Source: Anditalea andensis
GTDB taxonomy: Bacteria; Bacteroidota; Bacteroidia; Cytophagales; Cyclobacteriaceae
Length of the DNA: 64,000 bases
Direction of reading: 5' to 3'
Assembly (NCBI RefSeq): GCF_000714815.1
Contig: NZ_JMIH01000021.1
Coordinates: 1-64,000, forward strand
Position 1 is the first letter of the stretch. Each line of letters starts with the position of its first letter. Both the position numbers and the translations under genes were made by a program. This document shows positions 8,851 through 18,873 of this stretch, in pieces. Under the pieces are notes generated by a model. That model saw only the letters and a program-made list of their open reading frames with translations, did no database searches and was not told the DNA's origin.

Positions 8851-10453
8851 TTAAATTCCTGTTCATACTTTTAACCAATTCACTTCTTTGCTCTTCAGAT
8901 CTTATAAGGGCCGGATCTAAATGCCTATCCAGTAATCTTTGTGTTTTTGATTTTCGGCTTCTGTTTTTGGCCTTTGACACTTCTTCTAAGGCATCTAATA
9001 TTAAAAAATATCTAAGTGACGGCTGATTGTCTGGGTATACAAAGTGCGCATCCCCTGATGGCACATGAGCGTATATAGCATTTTCCCTAATATTAGAAGA
9101 CCATTGATTATAGGCCCACCTTAATTTTCCATTGTACCCCTTTACATTGGCCAACATCATTAAGTAATAGGTATCCACATTGCTAGAAGTCATGAGCATA
9201 TTAGCTCCTTTGTCAAAACAAGCCGTATAAAATGTCGTATGTTTTCCCTGCAGTTGCCTATCCTTTAAAATTTGAGCATCCATAACCACATTAGAGGGGA
9301 TAGAATAATCGAATATATAAGGGGAAAGTTTGGCGTGAAATGCACCTGCATACCCCAGTTTAAAGTCAGGGTTTATACTGTGAATAAATTTCGCTAATTC
9401 TATAGTAATGTCTACATCTCTCTCATCTACATAAAACATAACTTTATCCAGCCATCCCTTGTCAGTTAAATAAACTTGAAAATCTTCTAAAAAAGGTCTC
9501 CAAAAGTCATGGTGTACAGGAGTATTGGGTACAGTAGAAATAGTTACCACCTGTCCGGTAGTTTCGTCCAAATAAAAAAAGTTATTGTTCCAGGGATACA
9601 AATTATGTAAGGAAATATGCTCATCTACCCCTTTGGAGAAGGCCAACTCTACATATTTTTCAAAGTTACTATAGTCGTAAACATAGTTCCCTTCTTGATC
9701 TCTTTTGACCTGAATCATCATTTGCGTGGGATCTCTTACTTGAGAGTTATAAGGGTCCCAAAATACAGTGGCTGTAACCACTTTTTGATTAATTTCATTC
9801 AATTGTTCAAACATCACTTCTAGATGTCGATAGTGCTCTTCTGACCACGGATCAAGATTATAAAAATCAGCAATTGACATTGGAAATTGCCAAAAATCTA
9901 GTTTAAAATCCATGTTCGATATTGCAGGAAGTTTTCTATTGATCACTTGAATGTTTGCAGTAACCTCTGCTTCTCTATTATTTTGCTTGATATTTACTGA
10001 AATGGGAATGTTGCCTCTTCTCATCGATTCCTCAATTTCTACTTTCAATAAAACAAAACTGGTTGTACTATCAGATCTGAATTTATTCTCAGATATTTTA
10101 ACAGCCCTATCAGGAACCCTCGCCTGTTTAAATTTACCTTCCGCCTTTTCTGTTCCACAAAAACCAGCAGCGTAATCAGCCAAAACATAGGCCAGATTGA
10201 AGCTTTCTATATTAATTCTATCATTTGTATTATTTATATCCAATTCAATATCCTGGTTTGCCTCTGACTCTATCTTTAGCACCATTAATAACATCTCTCC
10301 TCTCCAAGCGCTATGTTTAGATCCTTCTGGAAGAAAATCATCAAAATCGTATATGGATGTAAACCCTACACTTAAAGGCTGCTGGGCCATAGTTTGGCAA
10401 CGAACAGAAATTATACAGATAAAAAGCAATAAGAATCGCAATAAAGTTTTCAC
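8843..10453 (-). CDS. Secreted DUF4091 / GH123-like protein
   Basis: 536 residues with a signal peptide (MKTLLRFLLLFICIISVRCQTMAQ), a beta-sandwich N-terminal part, a TIM-barrel-like middle part (KLDFWQFPMSIADFY, VFWDPYNSQ) with an acidic VDE pair near residue 340, and a C-terminal DUF4091 signature KLRWAYNQW...GDAHFVYP. DUF4091 occurs with GH123-like glycosidases acting on N-acetylhexosamine glycans, so a role in trimming or degrading the locus's own polysaccharide is plausible but inferred. It is embedded in the operon: the ATG at 10453 lies 88 bases after the GT4 gene, and its stop overlaps the next gene. Confidence 0.78.
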   Translation of the reverse strand: MKTLLRFLLLFICIISVRCQTMAQQPLSVGFTSIYDFDDFLPEGSKHSAWRGEMLLMVLKIESEANQDIELDINNTNDRINIESFNLAYVLADYAAGFCGTEKAEGKFKQARVPDRAVKISENKFRSDSTTSFVLLKVEIEESMRRGNIPISVNIKQNNREAEVTANIQVINRKLPAISNMDFKLDFWQFPMSIADFYNLDPWSEEHYRHLEVMFEQLNEINQKVVTATVFWDPYNSQVRDPTQMMIQVKRDQEGNYVYDYSNFEKYVELAFSKGVDEHISLHNLYPWNNNFFYLDETTGQVVTISTVPNTPVHHDFWRPFLEDFQVYLTDKGWLDKVMFYVDERDVDITIELAKFIHSINPDFKLGYAGAFHAKLSPYIFDYSIPSNVVMDAQILKDRQLQGKHTTFYTACFDKGANMLMTSSNVDTYYLMMLANVKGYNGKLRWAYNQWSSNIRENAIYAHVPSGDAHFVYPDNQPSLRYFLILDALEEVSKAKNRSRKSKTQRLLDRHLDPALIRSEEQRSELVKSMNRNLNE

Positions 10454-10541
10454 ATTAATTTGTTTTAAGTTAAATAACCCTTTCTGGATACAAATATCTA
10501 ACCATTAAATTTAATAATATAACTAAAACAATAATCTTGTT

Positions 10542-11690
10542 TCAAACCTTTTCCTGGATGGAATGAAGTTGGATATTTACAAACTGAGACATTCTATTAT
10601 GATAAGAAGAAATAGAAAAATTTTTCATATATTTCTCTCTAGCATTAACGCCCAACCTTTTCCGTTCCGAAGCATCAGCAATTAAATTATCCAGCTCCAG
10701 AGCAAAGCGATGGGTATCATCATTTTTAATCAAGAGACCTGATTGCCCATGGACGATAGCCTCCGCTGCTCCTCCGGTATCTGTTGCCACAACGGCTTTA
10801 GCACAACACATGCCTTCCAATACTGTAGTGGGAAAAGGATCTTTCATGATGGATGGAACGACTAAAATATCCGTAGCATTAAGATATTTACTGACTTCTG
10901 TAGTAAAGGGGATGTACTGTATTTCAATGACACTTTTAGTGATATCTTGTATTAATTTATTGACATACTTTTCACCAAACGGCGCAGGTCCTCCTATTAT
11001 TCTCACGCGTACAGACGATTTATCTTTAATCAAGTCTAATGCTTCCAAAAAATACCATATTCCTTTTTCTGGTTTAATTCTGGCAATTAAGGTAATGGTA
11101 CATTTATCAGGGTCATTCTTGAATGTAGTATCAGGACTAAAAAGATCAGGGATCCCATTATGAATAACTTTTATTTTATCCTCAAATGATGAACCTGCTT
11201 TAAGAAGATTATCTTTTACCGCATGTGATACAGCCAAAATGGAAGTTGCCCATTTTAGAGAATACTTATTGATAATTTGACTGACTATTTTAGGGGATTC
11301 TAAAATCTCATGGACATGGACAAGAGTTTTGATCTTCAGCCGACTAGCAATCGGCAAAACTAAAAAATTACTTAAAGTATTGACGTACAACAGATCAATA
11401 GGCTCCTTTTGATGTTCGTACTTTAAAAATCTATAGAAATCTTTGACCAACTTAATGGCCTGCAGTCCTCCGGAAATGGAAAACATTTTTCTTTGGATAA
11501 CAGGTAGACTGGGACATTCCACCATAATTACACCCGGATTATTTTTCTCTATAAAAGCAACTAATGGACCCTTAAGTTCAGGCAGCAATAATTGGATTCT
11601 ACTTTCTGAAGGAAATGTCTTTAGTGCCAAAGATAGAATTCTATTGGCCCCATAAAGATCGGTGGTAGCATTAATTACTAATATTCTCAT
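10542..11690 (-). CDS. Family 4 glycosyltransferase
   Basis: 382 residues with a GT-B layout. The N-terminus MRILVINATTDLYGANRIL carries the G(A)NR acceptor loop, a central VHVHEI segment is present, and the C-terminal donor domain has LIARIKPEKGIWYFLEA and FPTTVLEGMCCAKAVVATDTGG with the E-x7-E-type pair. It is a cytoplasmic enzyme of repeat-unit assembly. It overlaps the preceding Wzy-like gene by 20 bases, which implies coupled translation. Donor and linkage are unknown. Confidence 0.88.
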   Translation of the reverse strand: MRILVINATTDLYGANRILSLALKTFPSESRIQLLLPELKGPLVAFIEKNNPGVIMVECPSLPVIQRKMFSISGGLQAIKLVKDFYRFLKYEHQKEPIDLLYVNTLSNFLVLPIASRLKIKTLVHVHEILESPKIVSQIINKYSLKWATSILAVSHAVKDNLLKAGSSFEDKIKVIHNGIPDLFSPDTTFKNDPDKCTITLIARIKPEKGIWYFLEALDLIKDKSSVRVRIIGGPAPFGEKYVNKLIQDITKSVIEIQYIPFTTEVSKYLNATDILVVPSIMKDPFPTTVLEGMCCAKAVVATDTGGAAEAIVHGQSGLLIKNDDTHRFALELDNLIADASERKRLGVNAREKYMKNFSISSYHNRMSQFVNIQLHSIQEKV

Positions 11691-12816
11691 TTTTATATTG
11701 TATAACGGTCAGTATGGAAGCGATAAAAAGATAAAAAACGTTTGTTACAAATTCCTGTGTAAAAAACTGGGTAACAAATAAGTAGAAGAAAAGTACTATG
11801 GAAAGTTTATAAGCTTTGCTAATAAAAAAAGTATAAATTAACAAAAGAAATGAAGATACAATATATCCAAAAAGTCCCAAAAACCCATAAGTATGCAGTA
11901 GCATGGCATAGCCATTTTCTATATCCGGTCTATGATCCCATTTTACACGACTTACAATTTCAGGAGCATAAAAATTATCACCTTTGCCTAATAGGTATCC
12001 AAAAAATGTATTATTATTCCAAAATGATAAATAAAAACCTTGAAGTAATTCCGATCTAGACTGAATAGTTCCCATATTAAAAATAAAAGCGTATAGTTGT
12101 TCGTAGAAAACAACTATACCTATTAGAAGAAAGAAAGCTGAAATAAAAAAAAATTTTCTACTATACACTGAGAGAATTATAAATAAAAAAAGAAAGGAAG
12201 ACCTATTAAAAGTCAAAAACAGGCTTATCATCACTATGAAAAATTGGAAGCCAAACTTTTTTTTAACCAATTCAAAATTTAAAACTATCCAAAGAATACA
12301 AAGCGTACCAAAAGTCTGAACGGTGGAAGCAAAGCCTTTAAAAGGTAAAATGAAAGGTAGTCCTTTATCAGCCATGCTAGTCACGGCCAAATTAGGTCCA
12401 TTGATGTAAGCCAGTATGCCTAAAATACAGCTTAATAATATATAAATAAAGAGGGTTTGATGAAATGTTCTAATCCATTGTATTTTCACTATAACAAAAA
12501 TGAAAAATATCCCCACCACAGGGTAAAAAATCATGGGTTTAAAGGTTAAATTAAAAATGCTAGAAGAAAAGGCAAGAAGTACCCAAAAACAAAGTATAGA
12601 TAGATTAAAGGCATTTATACTAAGCTGAAAAACAGTAACAAAAACAAGGTAAAGTAGAAAAACAAATAAAAAAAGCTTATCAATGGGAAGGCCCAAACCA
12701 TTGACCATAAATCCAAATAAAAAAACCGCAATTATCTTATCAAAAATAAACTTGTTGTAATCCATTACAACACCCCCGGATATGGGATGTAAATATTTAT
12801 GATTAATATCCACCAT
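11671..12816 (-). CDS. Wzy-like O-antigen/polysaccharide polymerase
   Basis: 381 residues from the ATG at 12816, which shares a base with the TGA of the upstream glycosyltransferase (TGATG). The protein is almost entirely hydrophobic, with about ten to eleven predicted membrane helices and one larger loop (about 255-300) containing RSELLQGF and GKGDNFYAPEIVSRVKWDHRPDIENGYAML. An Arg in that loop and an H-x-E-N-like region are typical of the Wzy/O-antigen ligase superfamily. A Wzx/Wzy pathway needs exactly one such protein with the flippase at 17.4-18.9 kb. A start at the internal ATG near 12765 is possible. Sequence conservation in this family is weak, so polymerase versus ligase is inferred from context. 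Confidence 0.82.
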   Translation of the reverse strand: MVDINHKYLHPISGGVVMDYNKFIFDKIIAVFLFGFMVNGLGLPIDKLFLFVFLLYLVFVTVFQLSINAFNLSILCFWVLLAFSSSIFNLTFKPMIFYPVVGIFFIFVIVKIQWIRTFHQTLFIYILLSCILGILAYINGPNLAVTSMADKGLPFILPFKGFASTVQTFGTLCILWIVLNFELVKKKFGFQFFIVMISLFLTFNRSSFLFLFIILSVYSRKFFFISAFFLLIGIVVFYEQLYAFIFNMGTIQSRSELLQGFYLSFWNNNTFFGYLLGKGDNFYAPEIVSRVKWDHRPDIENGYAMLLHTYGFLGLFGYIVSSFLLLIYTFFISKAYKLSIVLFFYLFVTQFFTQEFVTNVFYLFIASILTVIQYKNENISN

Positions 12817-14093
12817 CAAACCACGTCTTTAATCTTGGCCATTTGTATGAATCTGGAATATTTAGTTATTTTATTAACCGCAGACTCCTCAAGGTCTTCT
12901 ATAGTGGCATCGATATAGAGAGACCTAATCCTTTCTATTTCTTGAAAACAACTTTCCTTATCCGTGGCAAAAAAACCTAAATTTACTTCGCTGAGAATTA
13001 TTTCCATGATATCATTGTCTGTAGGGCATAATAATACCGGTTTTTTCAGTCCTATATATTCATATAGTTTACTGGAAGGAATACCTTTTAGATTGCCATA
13101 AGAAATTCCCAGTACAGCATGGGCTTTAAGCAAGAATTTGATAGCGTCTGCACGTGTCAGTCTTTCAGTAACTTTTACATATTGTTGGATTGAAGGATGG
13201 ATAAGTCCTTCAATCCGCTTTTTTTCTTTAATATCAAACCCCGAACCTAAAAACACAAGTTGGAAAGGTTTGCCTCGGTCTTTACTTACTTTTAAAGTGT
13301 CTAATATAATTTCTATATTTTGAGAAGGATATACCGTTCCACTATACACAATAGTAAAATTATCAAATAATGGTGGTCTGGAAAATGCCAATAACGATTC
13401 TTCAAATCCATTTTCGATGGTGATACCAGGCACATTTAAAAAATTAGATATCCTATTGGTGTATTGGGGTGAGACAGAAATAATATGGTCTGCAGTGCTA
13501 ACCCATCTTTTTTCATAAAAAGATTCTATATTAAAAATCAATTTTCTTAAAAATCCATTGCCTTTTTTTCTCTGAAGTTCATTGGTACTCCAATCATCAC
13601 GGTAATCAGCAATCCATTTTAGCTTAAATAGTTTATGGGCATAGTATCCTATTTTGAATAAGTAAAAAGGTTCACCAGAGACTATGAGATGGTTATATTT
13701 CTCATTCATACAAAGTTGAGTAAGAAATGGGAAAAAATTTGAGTACGAAGTAAATCTTAAGGTAATACCAGCAAGAATAACATCTATCAATTTTACCAAA
13801 AAGAATAAAGGCCTTAAAGCTGTTTCTCCCCAATGATAATAAGCCCTATCTAATATTCCGGGATGAAAGGGTAAATAAAACACTTCAAAATGCTCATGTC
13901 TTTCATGCCTTACCTTATGGCCTATAGCTTTTTTAGTATCAAAATGGGATTTGATATCAGCTTTCCATTCTCGGGTGATAATTGTGGGATAATAACCAAG
14001 CTTATGGAAATTTTTAGCCCAATAAGTTATACGTTGTGAAGGCGTAAGGGTACATGGTTCAAAATAGAAAGAGATAATTATGTTTTTTTTCAT
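12816..14093 (-). CDS. Glycosyltransferase, GT-B fold (WcfI/GT4-like)
   Basis: 425 residues. The N-terminus SFYFEPCTLTPSQRITYWAKNFHKLGY is typical of Bacteroidota capsule glycosyltransferases with a YF.P...R pattern. The middle part contains WIADYRDDWS followed by a long helix, and the C-terminal part has FTIVYSGTVYPSQNIEIILD, a phosphate-binding loop, and GIPSSKLYEYIGLKKPVL, the donor-binding E motif. It is cytoplasmic and donor-unknown. It lies 51 bases after the next upstream glycosyltransferase and is translationally linked to the Wzy-like gene. Confidence 0.85.
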   Translation of the reverse strand: MKKNIIISFYFEPCTLTPSQRITYWAKNFHKLGYYPTIITREWKADIKSHFDTKKAIGHKVRHERHEHFEVFYLPFHPGILDRAYYHWGETALRPLFFLVKLIDVILAGITLRFTSYSNFFPFLTQLCMNEKYNHLIVSGEPFYLFKIGYYAHKLFKLKWIADYRDDWSTNELQRKKGNGFLRKLIFNIESFYEKRWVSTADHIISVSPQYTNRISNFLNVPGITIENGFEESLLAFSRPPLFDNFTIVYSGTVYPSQNIEIILDTLKVSKDRGKPFQLVFLGSGFDIKEKKRIEGLIHPSIQQYVKVTERLTRADAIKFLLKAHAVLGISYGNLKGIPSSKLYEYIGLKKPVLLCPTDNDIMEIILSEVNLGFFATDKESCFQEIERIRSLYIDATIEDLEESAVNKITKYSRFIQMAKIKDVV

Positions 14094-14144
14094 TATATGC
14101 TGAACAATCCAATAACTTAATGGATCACACCAATAAGACCATAT

Positions 14145-15275
14145 TTATTTAAGCACCCTACTAAGAATTCCTTTAAATATATCTATATTTTTATCATTGG
14201 AATATTTCTGTGCTATATGGTGGACATTTTGTTTCAATACAATAATATCTTCGCGACTTAAATTATTTATTCTGTTTGCCAGATCCAACTCGTCAAATGT
14301 TTGAGATACTATACCTATCTTTTCTTTTAACACAATTTTTTTCATTTCGATAGAAGGGCCTATAGCTATCGCTAGACGTGCTTGTATGAATTCAAAAAAT
14401 TTATTTGGAAGGGCATAAGTATAATTAAAATTTACGGGCTCAAGTAAGAATAAGCCTATGTCAAACTGATTAATAAATTTAGAAATTTCGGTAGTCACTA
14501 CAGGTTCTAAAAATAGAATGTTCTTGCCTTCAGATAATTTCTGAAGTTCTTCATAATAAATTTGGTCCACTGGCATTAACATCAGGTTTAAACGAAACCG
14601 ATCATCCAGGTAATCCATCATATGAATAATTTTTTCAATTTGGCGGCTGCGATTTGCTATTCCATGATGTATTAATTCGATTGTTTCTCCTACCTGACTA
14701 GGTGTAAGTTCGGGTTCATACTCAGGAGTATTGAGGACTACTTGAGGCTTTACATTGTATTCCTTTTCATAATCCTGCGCTATACCATCACATACTGTCA
14801 AGAATGAATCAGCAACTGGTATAAATTCGCTGCAAAGGTAATTGGCATATCCTTTATGAAACCACTTCCATGATCTTAGATCACTGAATTGCTTTGCATA
14901 TTGCTCATGCGCATCAAAAACAAGTTTTATATCTGGCTCATTTTTTTTAAATTCAGCTGCCAGCGGCCAAGTTTCGGCATCATTAGCAACAATAAGATCG
15001 AACGTCGGATTAATTTTTAATAATTTGTCAAGATCTGTATGATGTAGAAATTCCCTGACCCTAATTTTATTTAATTTGAAAACCATGATGCCTAGTTTTA
15101 ACACTCTAAATAATAGCTGCTTAGGTTTAGTCAGTTGGAAAAAAGGCAGATCGCCTTCATACGCAATACCACAAAGAAAGATGTCATATCCCTGATCCTC
15201 AAAAAAATCGATCTGCCTCAATACTCTAGGGTCAGTATCAATCTTAGAATAACTGATAATTAAAACTCTTTTCAT
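14145..15275 (-). CDS. Glycosyltransferase, GT-B fold, donor unknown
   Basis: 376 residues. The start RVLIISYSKIDTDPRVLRQIDFF is the usual N-terminal strand-loop of group 1 glycosyltransferases with the DPRV pattern. FDLIVANDAETWPLAAEF and LVFDAHEQYAKQF follow, then a C-terminal domain with PNKFFEFIQARLAIAIGPS containing the E motif. It starts immediately after the asparagine synthase stop codon (15276), so they are cotranscribed. It would add one residue of the repeat unit. Confidence 0.85.
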   Translation of the reverse strand: MKRVLIISYSKIDTDPRVLRQIDFFEDQGYDIFLCGIAYEGDLPFFQLTKPKQLLFRVLKLGIMVFKLNKIRVREFLHHTDLDKLLKINPTFDLIVANDAETWPLAAEFKKNEPDIKLVFDAHEQYAKQFSDLRSWKWFHKGYANYLCSEFIPVADSFLTVCDGIAQDYEKEYNVKPQVVLNTPEYEPELTPSQVGETIELIHHGIANRSRQIEKIIHMMDYLDDRFRLNLMLMPVDQIYYEELQKLSEGKNILFLEPVVTTEISKFINQFDIGLFLLEPVNFNYTYALPNKFFEFIQARLAIAIGPSIEMKKIVLKEKIGIVSQTFDELDLANRINNLSREDIIVLKQNVHHIAQKYSNDKNIDIFKGILSRVLK

Positions 15276-17153
15276 TTATGTATCATATAATTTTGAAACC
15301 ATCAGATGGTTCCAGCTTCCATCTCCTTTTATATGGGCTACCTGGGATTGAATAGGTAAATTTTCCGCGCCTTTTTGCAATATACCTTCTTTACTTAAAA
15401 TCTCTCTTGCCGCTCTAATTTTTTCTTGCGTTTTTATATTATCCATCCAAGATTTTTGGGGGGGTTCAAATCCAATTTTATCCTTTCGCCATGATATTTC
15501 TTGCGGTACTAAGTCTTCAAAAGCAGCTCTCATAAGATATTTAGTCCAACCCTCTTTAATTTTATAATCTGAAGGTAAACTAAAAACAAATTCAACCAAA
15601 TCATGTGATAAAAACGGCAACCGGACTTCTCTGCTATGGGCCATTGAATTTCTATCAGCATATCTTAATAATGTAGGTAGGCCAATACTAAATGTAGAGA
15701 AATGCAGATGGCTGTTTAAATGTCCGACATCTAATTTAAAGTTATTATGAGCATGCTTTTTATTTTCTTCAAAAAAATCTTTTGCCATCAGTGAAGTATT
15801 TTTCATCTTGTAAGACAAAATGCCTCTCCCTACCTTACTGACTAAATCAGGAAAATTTGATGCCATTGACTGCTTCCATCCAGGTTTGGATATTTTTGCA
15901 TTTATACTATTCCCTTCATGCAATTTCATATAAGCAGCATATTCTCTTTTAAACTTACTTTCAGAGTGTTTTCTGATCTCATTAAAATAGGTGGAAAAAT
16001 AAGGATGATATCCGGCCAGTATCTCATCAGCACCCTGTCCGTCCAACAATACGGTAACCCCATGCTTTTTGGCCAACTCATATACTTGATATTGCACTAA
16101 AATACTAGCAGAGCCAAATGGCTCTTCTTGATGATAACATATCTTATCAAAAACATTCTCTAAGTCCTCCATATTGCTGTACAACTCATGAGAATTAATA
16201 CGGGTGCTTTCCCTTACTTTTTGTATAAAATACCCTTCATCTTTATAGAAATCTTTAAATCGAGCAGAAAATGTATTCTGAATTGAATCTGGATGGTTTT
16301 TTAGAAGATTATCAATCACACATACCACTAATGAACTATCTATGCCACCTGATAAGCTTGATCCAACTAAAACGTCTGACCTTAAACGTCTATTTACTGA
16401 TTCATAAAACAATGTTCTGAATTTATCCTTTGCCTCATCTATTCCGATACTGTTATTTTGGTTCTTAGGATTAAGACCCCAATATTTTTTTATGATAAAG
16501 CCTGCATTTTTCCAGATCAAATAATGGCCCGGTGCAAGTTTTTTATATCCTTTATAAAAAGTTTGGGTGGGGTCAGCATGATTATCTACTAAATCATAAT
16601 GAAGGTAATTAAAGATCATCTCAGGATCAGGAATTCTATCTACACCAACCGCTGAGAATTCCTTCATTTCCGAAGCAAAATAAAAAGCCCCCTGGAATTG
16701 CGTATAAAAAAAAGGCTTTTCTCCAAATCTATCCCTAGCACAAAAAACTTCACCTGTTTTATTATCATATAAGGAAAAAGCAAACATTCCGTCCAAATCT
16801 TCTAGACAGCTTTCCTTCTTATGGTCATACAAAGCCAAAAGCACTTCGGTATCTGAGTTACTTCTAAAAGAATAACCCTTTTTTATTAAATCTGCTTTTA
16901 TTTCTAAATAATTATAAATTTCCCCATTAAAAGTGAGGGTATATCTGCCCATGTAGTGCATAGGTTGTGCTCCTGACTCTGATAAATCCAATATGGACAA
17001 CCTTCGATGGCCAAATCCTACCTTGCCATCCTCACTTATCCAATGTCCAGATCCATCCGGTCCTCGATGAATAATGGAGTCGGTCATTCTAATTAGGTTT
17101 TCTTTATTTATCAGATTAGGATTTTCTGAAAGTATGCCTGCTATTCCGCACAT
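15276..17153 (-). CDS. asnB: Glutamine-dependent asparagine synthase family amidotransferase
   Basis: 625 residues. Met1-Cys2-Gly-Ile-Ala-Gly places the class II glutaminase nucleophile at Cys2. The glutaminase domain runs to about 210 (RGPDGSG, GHRRLSILDLS, NGEIYNY, SDTEVLL, ARDRFGEKP), followed by the ATP-pyrophosphatase domain with SSLSGGIDSSLV near 263-274 and DGQGADEILAGY. All catalytic motifs look intact. AsnB proteins embedded in polysaccharide loci often amidate uronic acids (the WbpS-like case) instead of making free asparagine. With a UDP-sugar dehydrogenase and WbpB/D/E in the same unit, uronamide formation is the likely role, though housekeeping AsnB activity is not excluded. A 244-base AT-rich gap separates it from the flippase gene. 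Confidence 0.88.
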   Translation of the reverse strand: MCGIAGILSENPNLINKENLIRMTDSIIHRGPDGSGHWISEDGKVGFGHRRLSILDLSESGAQPMHYMGRYTLTFNGEIYNYLEIKADLIKKGYSFRSNSDTEVLLALYDHKKESCLEDLDGMFAFSLYDNKTGEVFCARDRFGEKPFFYTQFQGAFYFASEMKEFSAVGVDRIPDPEMIFNYLHYDLVDNHADPTQTFYKGYKKLAPGHYLIWKNAGFIIKKYWGLNPKNQNNSIGIDEAKDKFRTLFYESVNRRLRSDVLVGSSLSGGIDSSLVVCVIDNLLKNHPDSIQNTFSARFKDFYKDEGYFIQKVRESTRINSHELYSNMEDLENVFDKICYHQEEPFGSASILVQYQVYELAKKHGVTVLLDGQGADEILAGYHPYFSTYFNEIRKHSESKFKREYAAYMKLHEGNSINAKISKPGWKQSMASNFPDLVSKVGRGILSYKMKNTSLMAKDFFEENKKHAHNNFKLDVGHLNSHLHFSTFSIGLPTLLRYADRNSMAHSREVRLPFLSHDLVEFVFSLPSDYKIKEGWTKYLMRAAFEDLVPQEISWRKDKIGFEPPQKSWMDNIKTQEKIRAAREILSKEGILQKGAENLPIQSQVAHIKGDGSWNHLMVSKLYDT

Positions 17154-17397
17154 GTTTATACAATTTAATTTTATATGTTTTTAATACATAGTATATATTA
17201 TATACTATTGGTAAATGTTCTTACGTATTAAAACTATTTTATATGCTAAAAGAGTAAAATAGTAAGTGCATTGCATTTAACAGAGAATTTATAATAGTGG
17301 TCAATAGAAAATGTCCAAGCAACTAAGAAGTATATCTACAAACTATGGAATGAGTAAACTATTTGGATATTTTCTCCTGAATAAAAAATAGTTGAAA

Positions 17398-18873
17398 TTA
17401 TCTTTGAGGAACAGCAGAATTGAATTTCTTATAAAGGATAACTTTAATCTTAATAAGGTCTTCTTTATTTAGATAGAATACAATTGCACTTGTAATAGAT
17501 AATAGAGCTAATTTAATCAGAATTGATAAAAAGAAATTATCATGCTTTAATATTATCGAAACAATTACACATACGACGAAACTTAATAGTACTAATATAT
17601 TTTTTTTAAAATCATATGGAATAAAAAAATATTTTTGTGATTTACGAAACATATATAAAGGTATTATCAATTGTGCAAAACAAATAGCAAGTGCAGCACC
17701 TTCTTTGCCATAATAAGGAATCAATAAGAAATTCAATGAAATTAAGATAGCTGAAGATATTAAACTTATAGTACCTAAAGGGGCCGTTTTCTTAGCTATA
17801 GAAGCCCCTAACCCTGCTATGTTTGTTAATCCCATCAGAAAATAATTGAAAACCAAAATTCCTGCCACTAGAGAAGCTCCATAGTATAATGGTGTAGTTA
17901 AGATTATTAAAGCTTCATAAGCGAATAAAGAAATTATAGTACATAAAAAACCTATACCTAATACATAAAAAGTAAAAGCAGCAGCATAGATTTCTTTAGA
18001 ATTTTTTTGATTTAAAATAGAAAACGAAAAGGGGGACCAGGCTTGTTGAAAGGCCATAGTGGCAATACCCGCTACGGCTGCAATACTTATCCCTATTTGA
18101 AACAAACCTACTTCATTCTTTGTGACATATTCATTTAAAAAGAAAACGCCAGAGAGATTTACAACCCAAAACCCTATACTTGCCGGTATAAATGGAAGGG
18201 CATAAGAAACCATTTCTTTGAATTTTTGTAAAGTAAACCATTTGGGGGAACCTATCCAGTATTTAATCAAATAGATAGCAAGTGGCAAAGTAAAAATAAC
18301 TGAAGATAGCTGTGCATAATAAACTCCTACAATACCCCATTTTAATAATAGTACATATAATACATTAAAAAAAATTAAAGATAAAGCTTGAAATAAAGAT
18401 AAGAAAACTGCGCTCTTTGGCTTACGTTCAAATCGTAGAATGTTAGTAGCTACAGATGGTAAGACTACAAATACTAGAGTTAAAGCAATGAGGCGAATGT
18501 ATAGATAACTATCAGCATATTCGGGCAAAAACATTTGAGCCCAATAGTGAGCTGAAAAAAACAACAATATCGCAGAACCTAATGATAATACAAGATAAAA
18601 CCAAAACCAAGTATTGATAATTTGCTTTCTATGGTGAAAAGATTCTGTATCATAAAACCACCTTGCAGTGGAATTATCCATTGCAAAAACAAGTAATATA
18701 GTTATAAATACATATCCATTGGCAAGTATACCTATTACGCCATAATCATCAGGGGTAAATATTCTAGTATATAGCGGGGTTAAAAAAAGAGATATAAATT
18801 TTGTTAAAACACCTGACAACCCATAAATAACACTGTCAGAGGCTAGATTTTTTAAACTGCTTTTTATATTCAT
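17398..18873 (-). CDS. wzx: Wzx-type polysaccharide flippase (MOP superfamily)
   Basis: 491 residues with about 14 membrane helices and the N-terminal pattern SVIYGLSGVLTKFISLFLTPLYTRIFTPDDYGV, which is typical of Bacteroidota oligosaccharide flippases (polysaccharide biosynthesis protein, MATE-like fold). It moves the lipid-linked repeat unit across the inner membrane for Wzy polymerisation. The ATG overlaps the TAA of the WecF-like gene (TAATG). The region is distinctly AT-rich compared with the housekeeping genes at the right end of the window. Confidence 0.9.
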   Translation of the reverse strand: MNIKSSLKNLASDSVIYGLSGVLTKFISLFLTPLYTRIFTPDDYGVIGILANGYVFITILLVFAMDNSTARWFYDTESFHHRKQIINTWFWFYLVLSLGSAILLFFSAHYWAQMFLPEYADSYLYIRLIALTLVFVVLPSVATNILRFERKPKSAVFLSLFQALSLIFFNVLYVLLLKWGIVGVYYAQLSSVIFTLPLAIYLIKYWIGSPKWFTLQKFKEMVSYALPFIPASIGFWVVNLSGVFFLNEYVTKNEVGLFQIGISIAAVAGIATMAFQQAWSPFSFSILNQKNSKEIYAAAFTFYVLGIGFLCTIISLFAYEALIILTTPLYYGASLVAGILVFNYFLMGLTNIAGLGASIAKKTAPLGTISLISSAILISLNFLLIPYYGKEGAALAICFAQLIIPLYMFRKSQKYFFIPYDFKKNILVLLSFVVCVIVSIILKHDNFFLSILIKLALLSITSAIVFYLNKEDLIKIKVILYKKFNSAVPQR

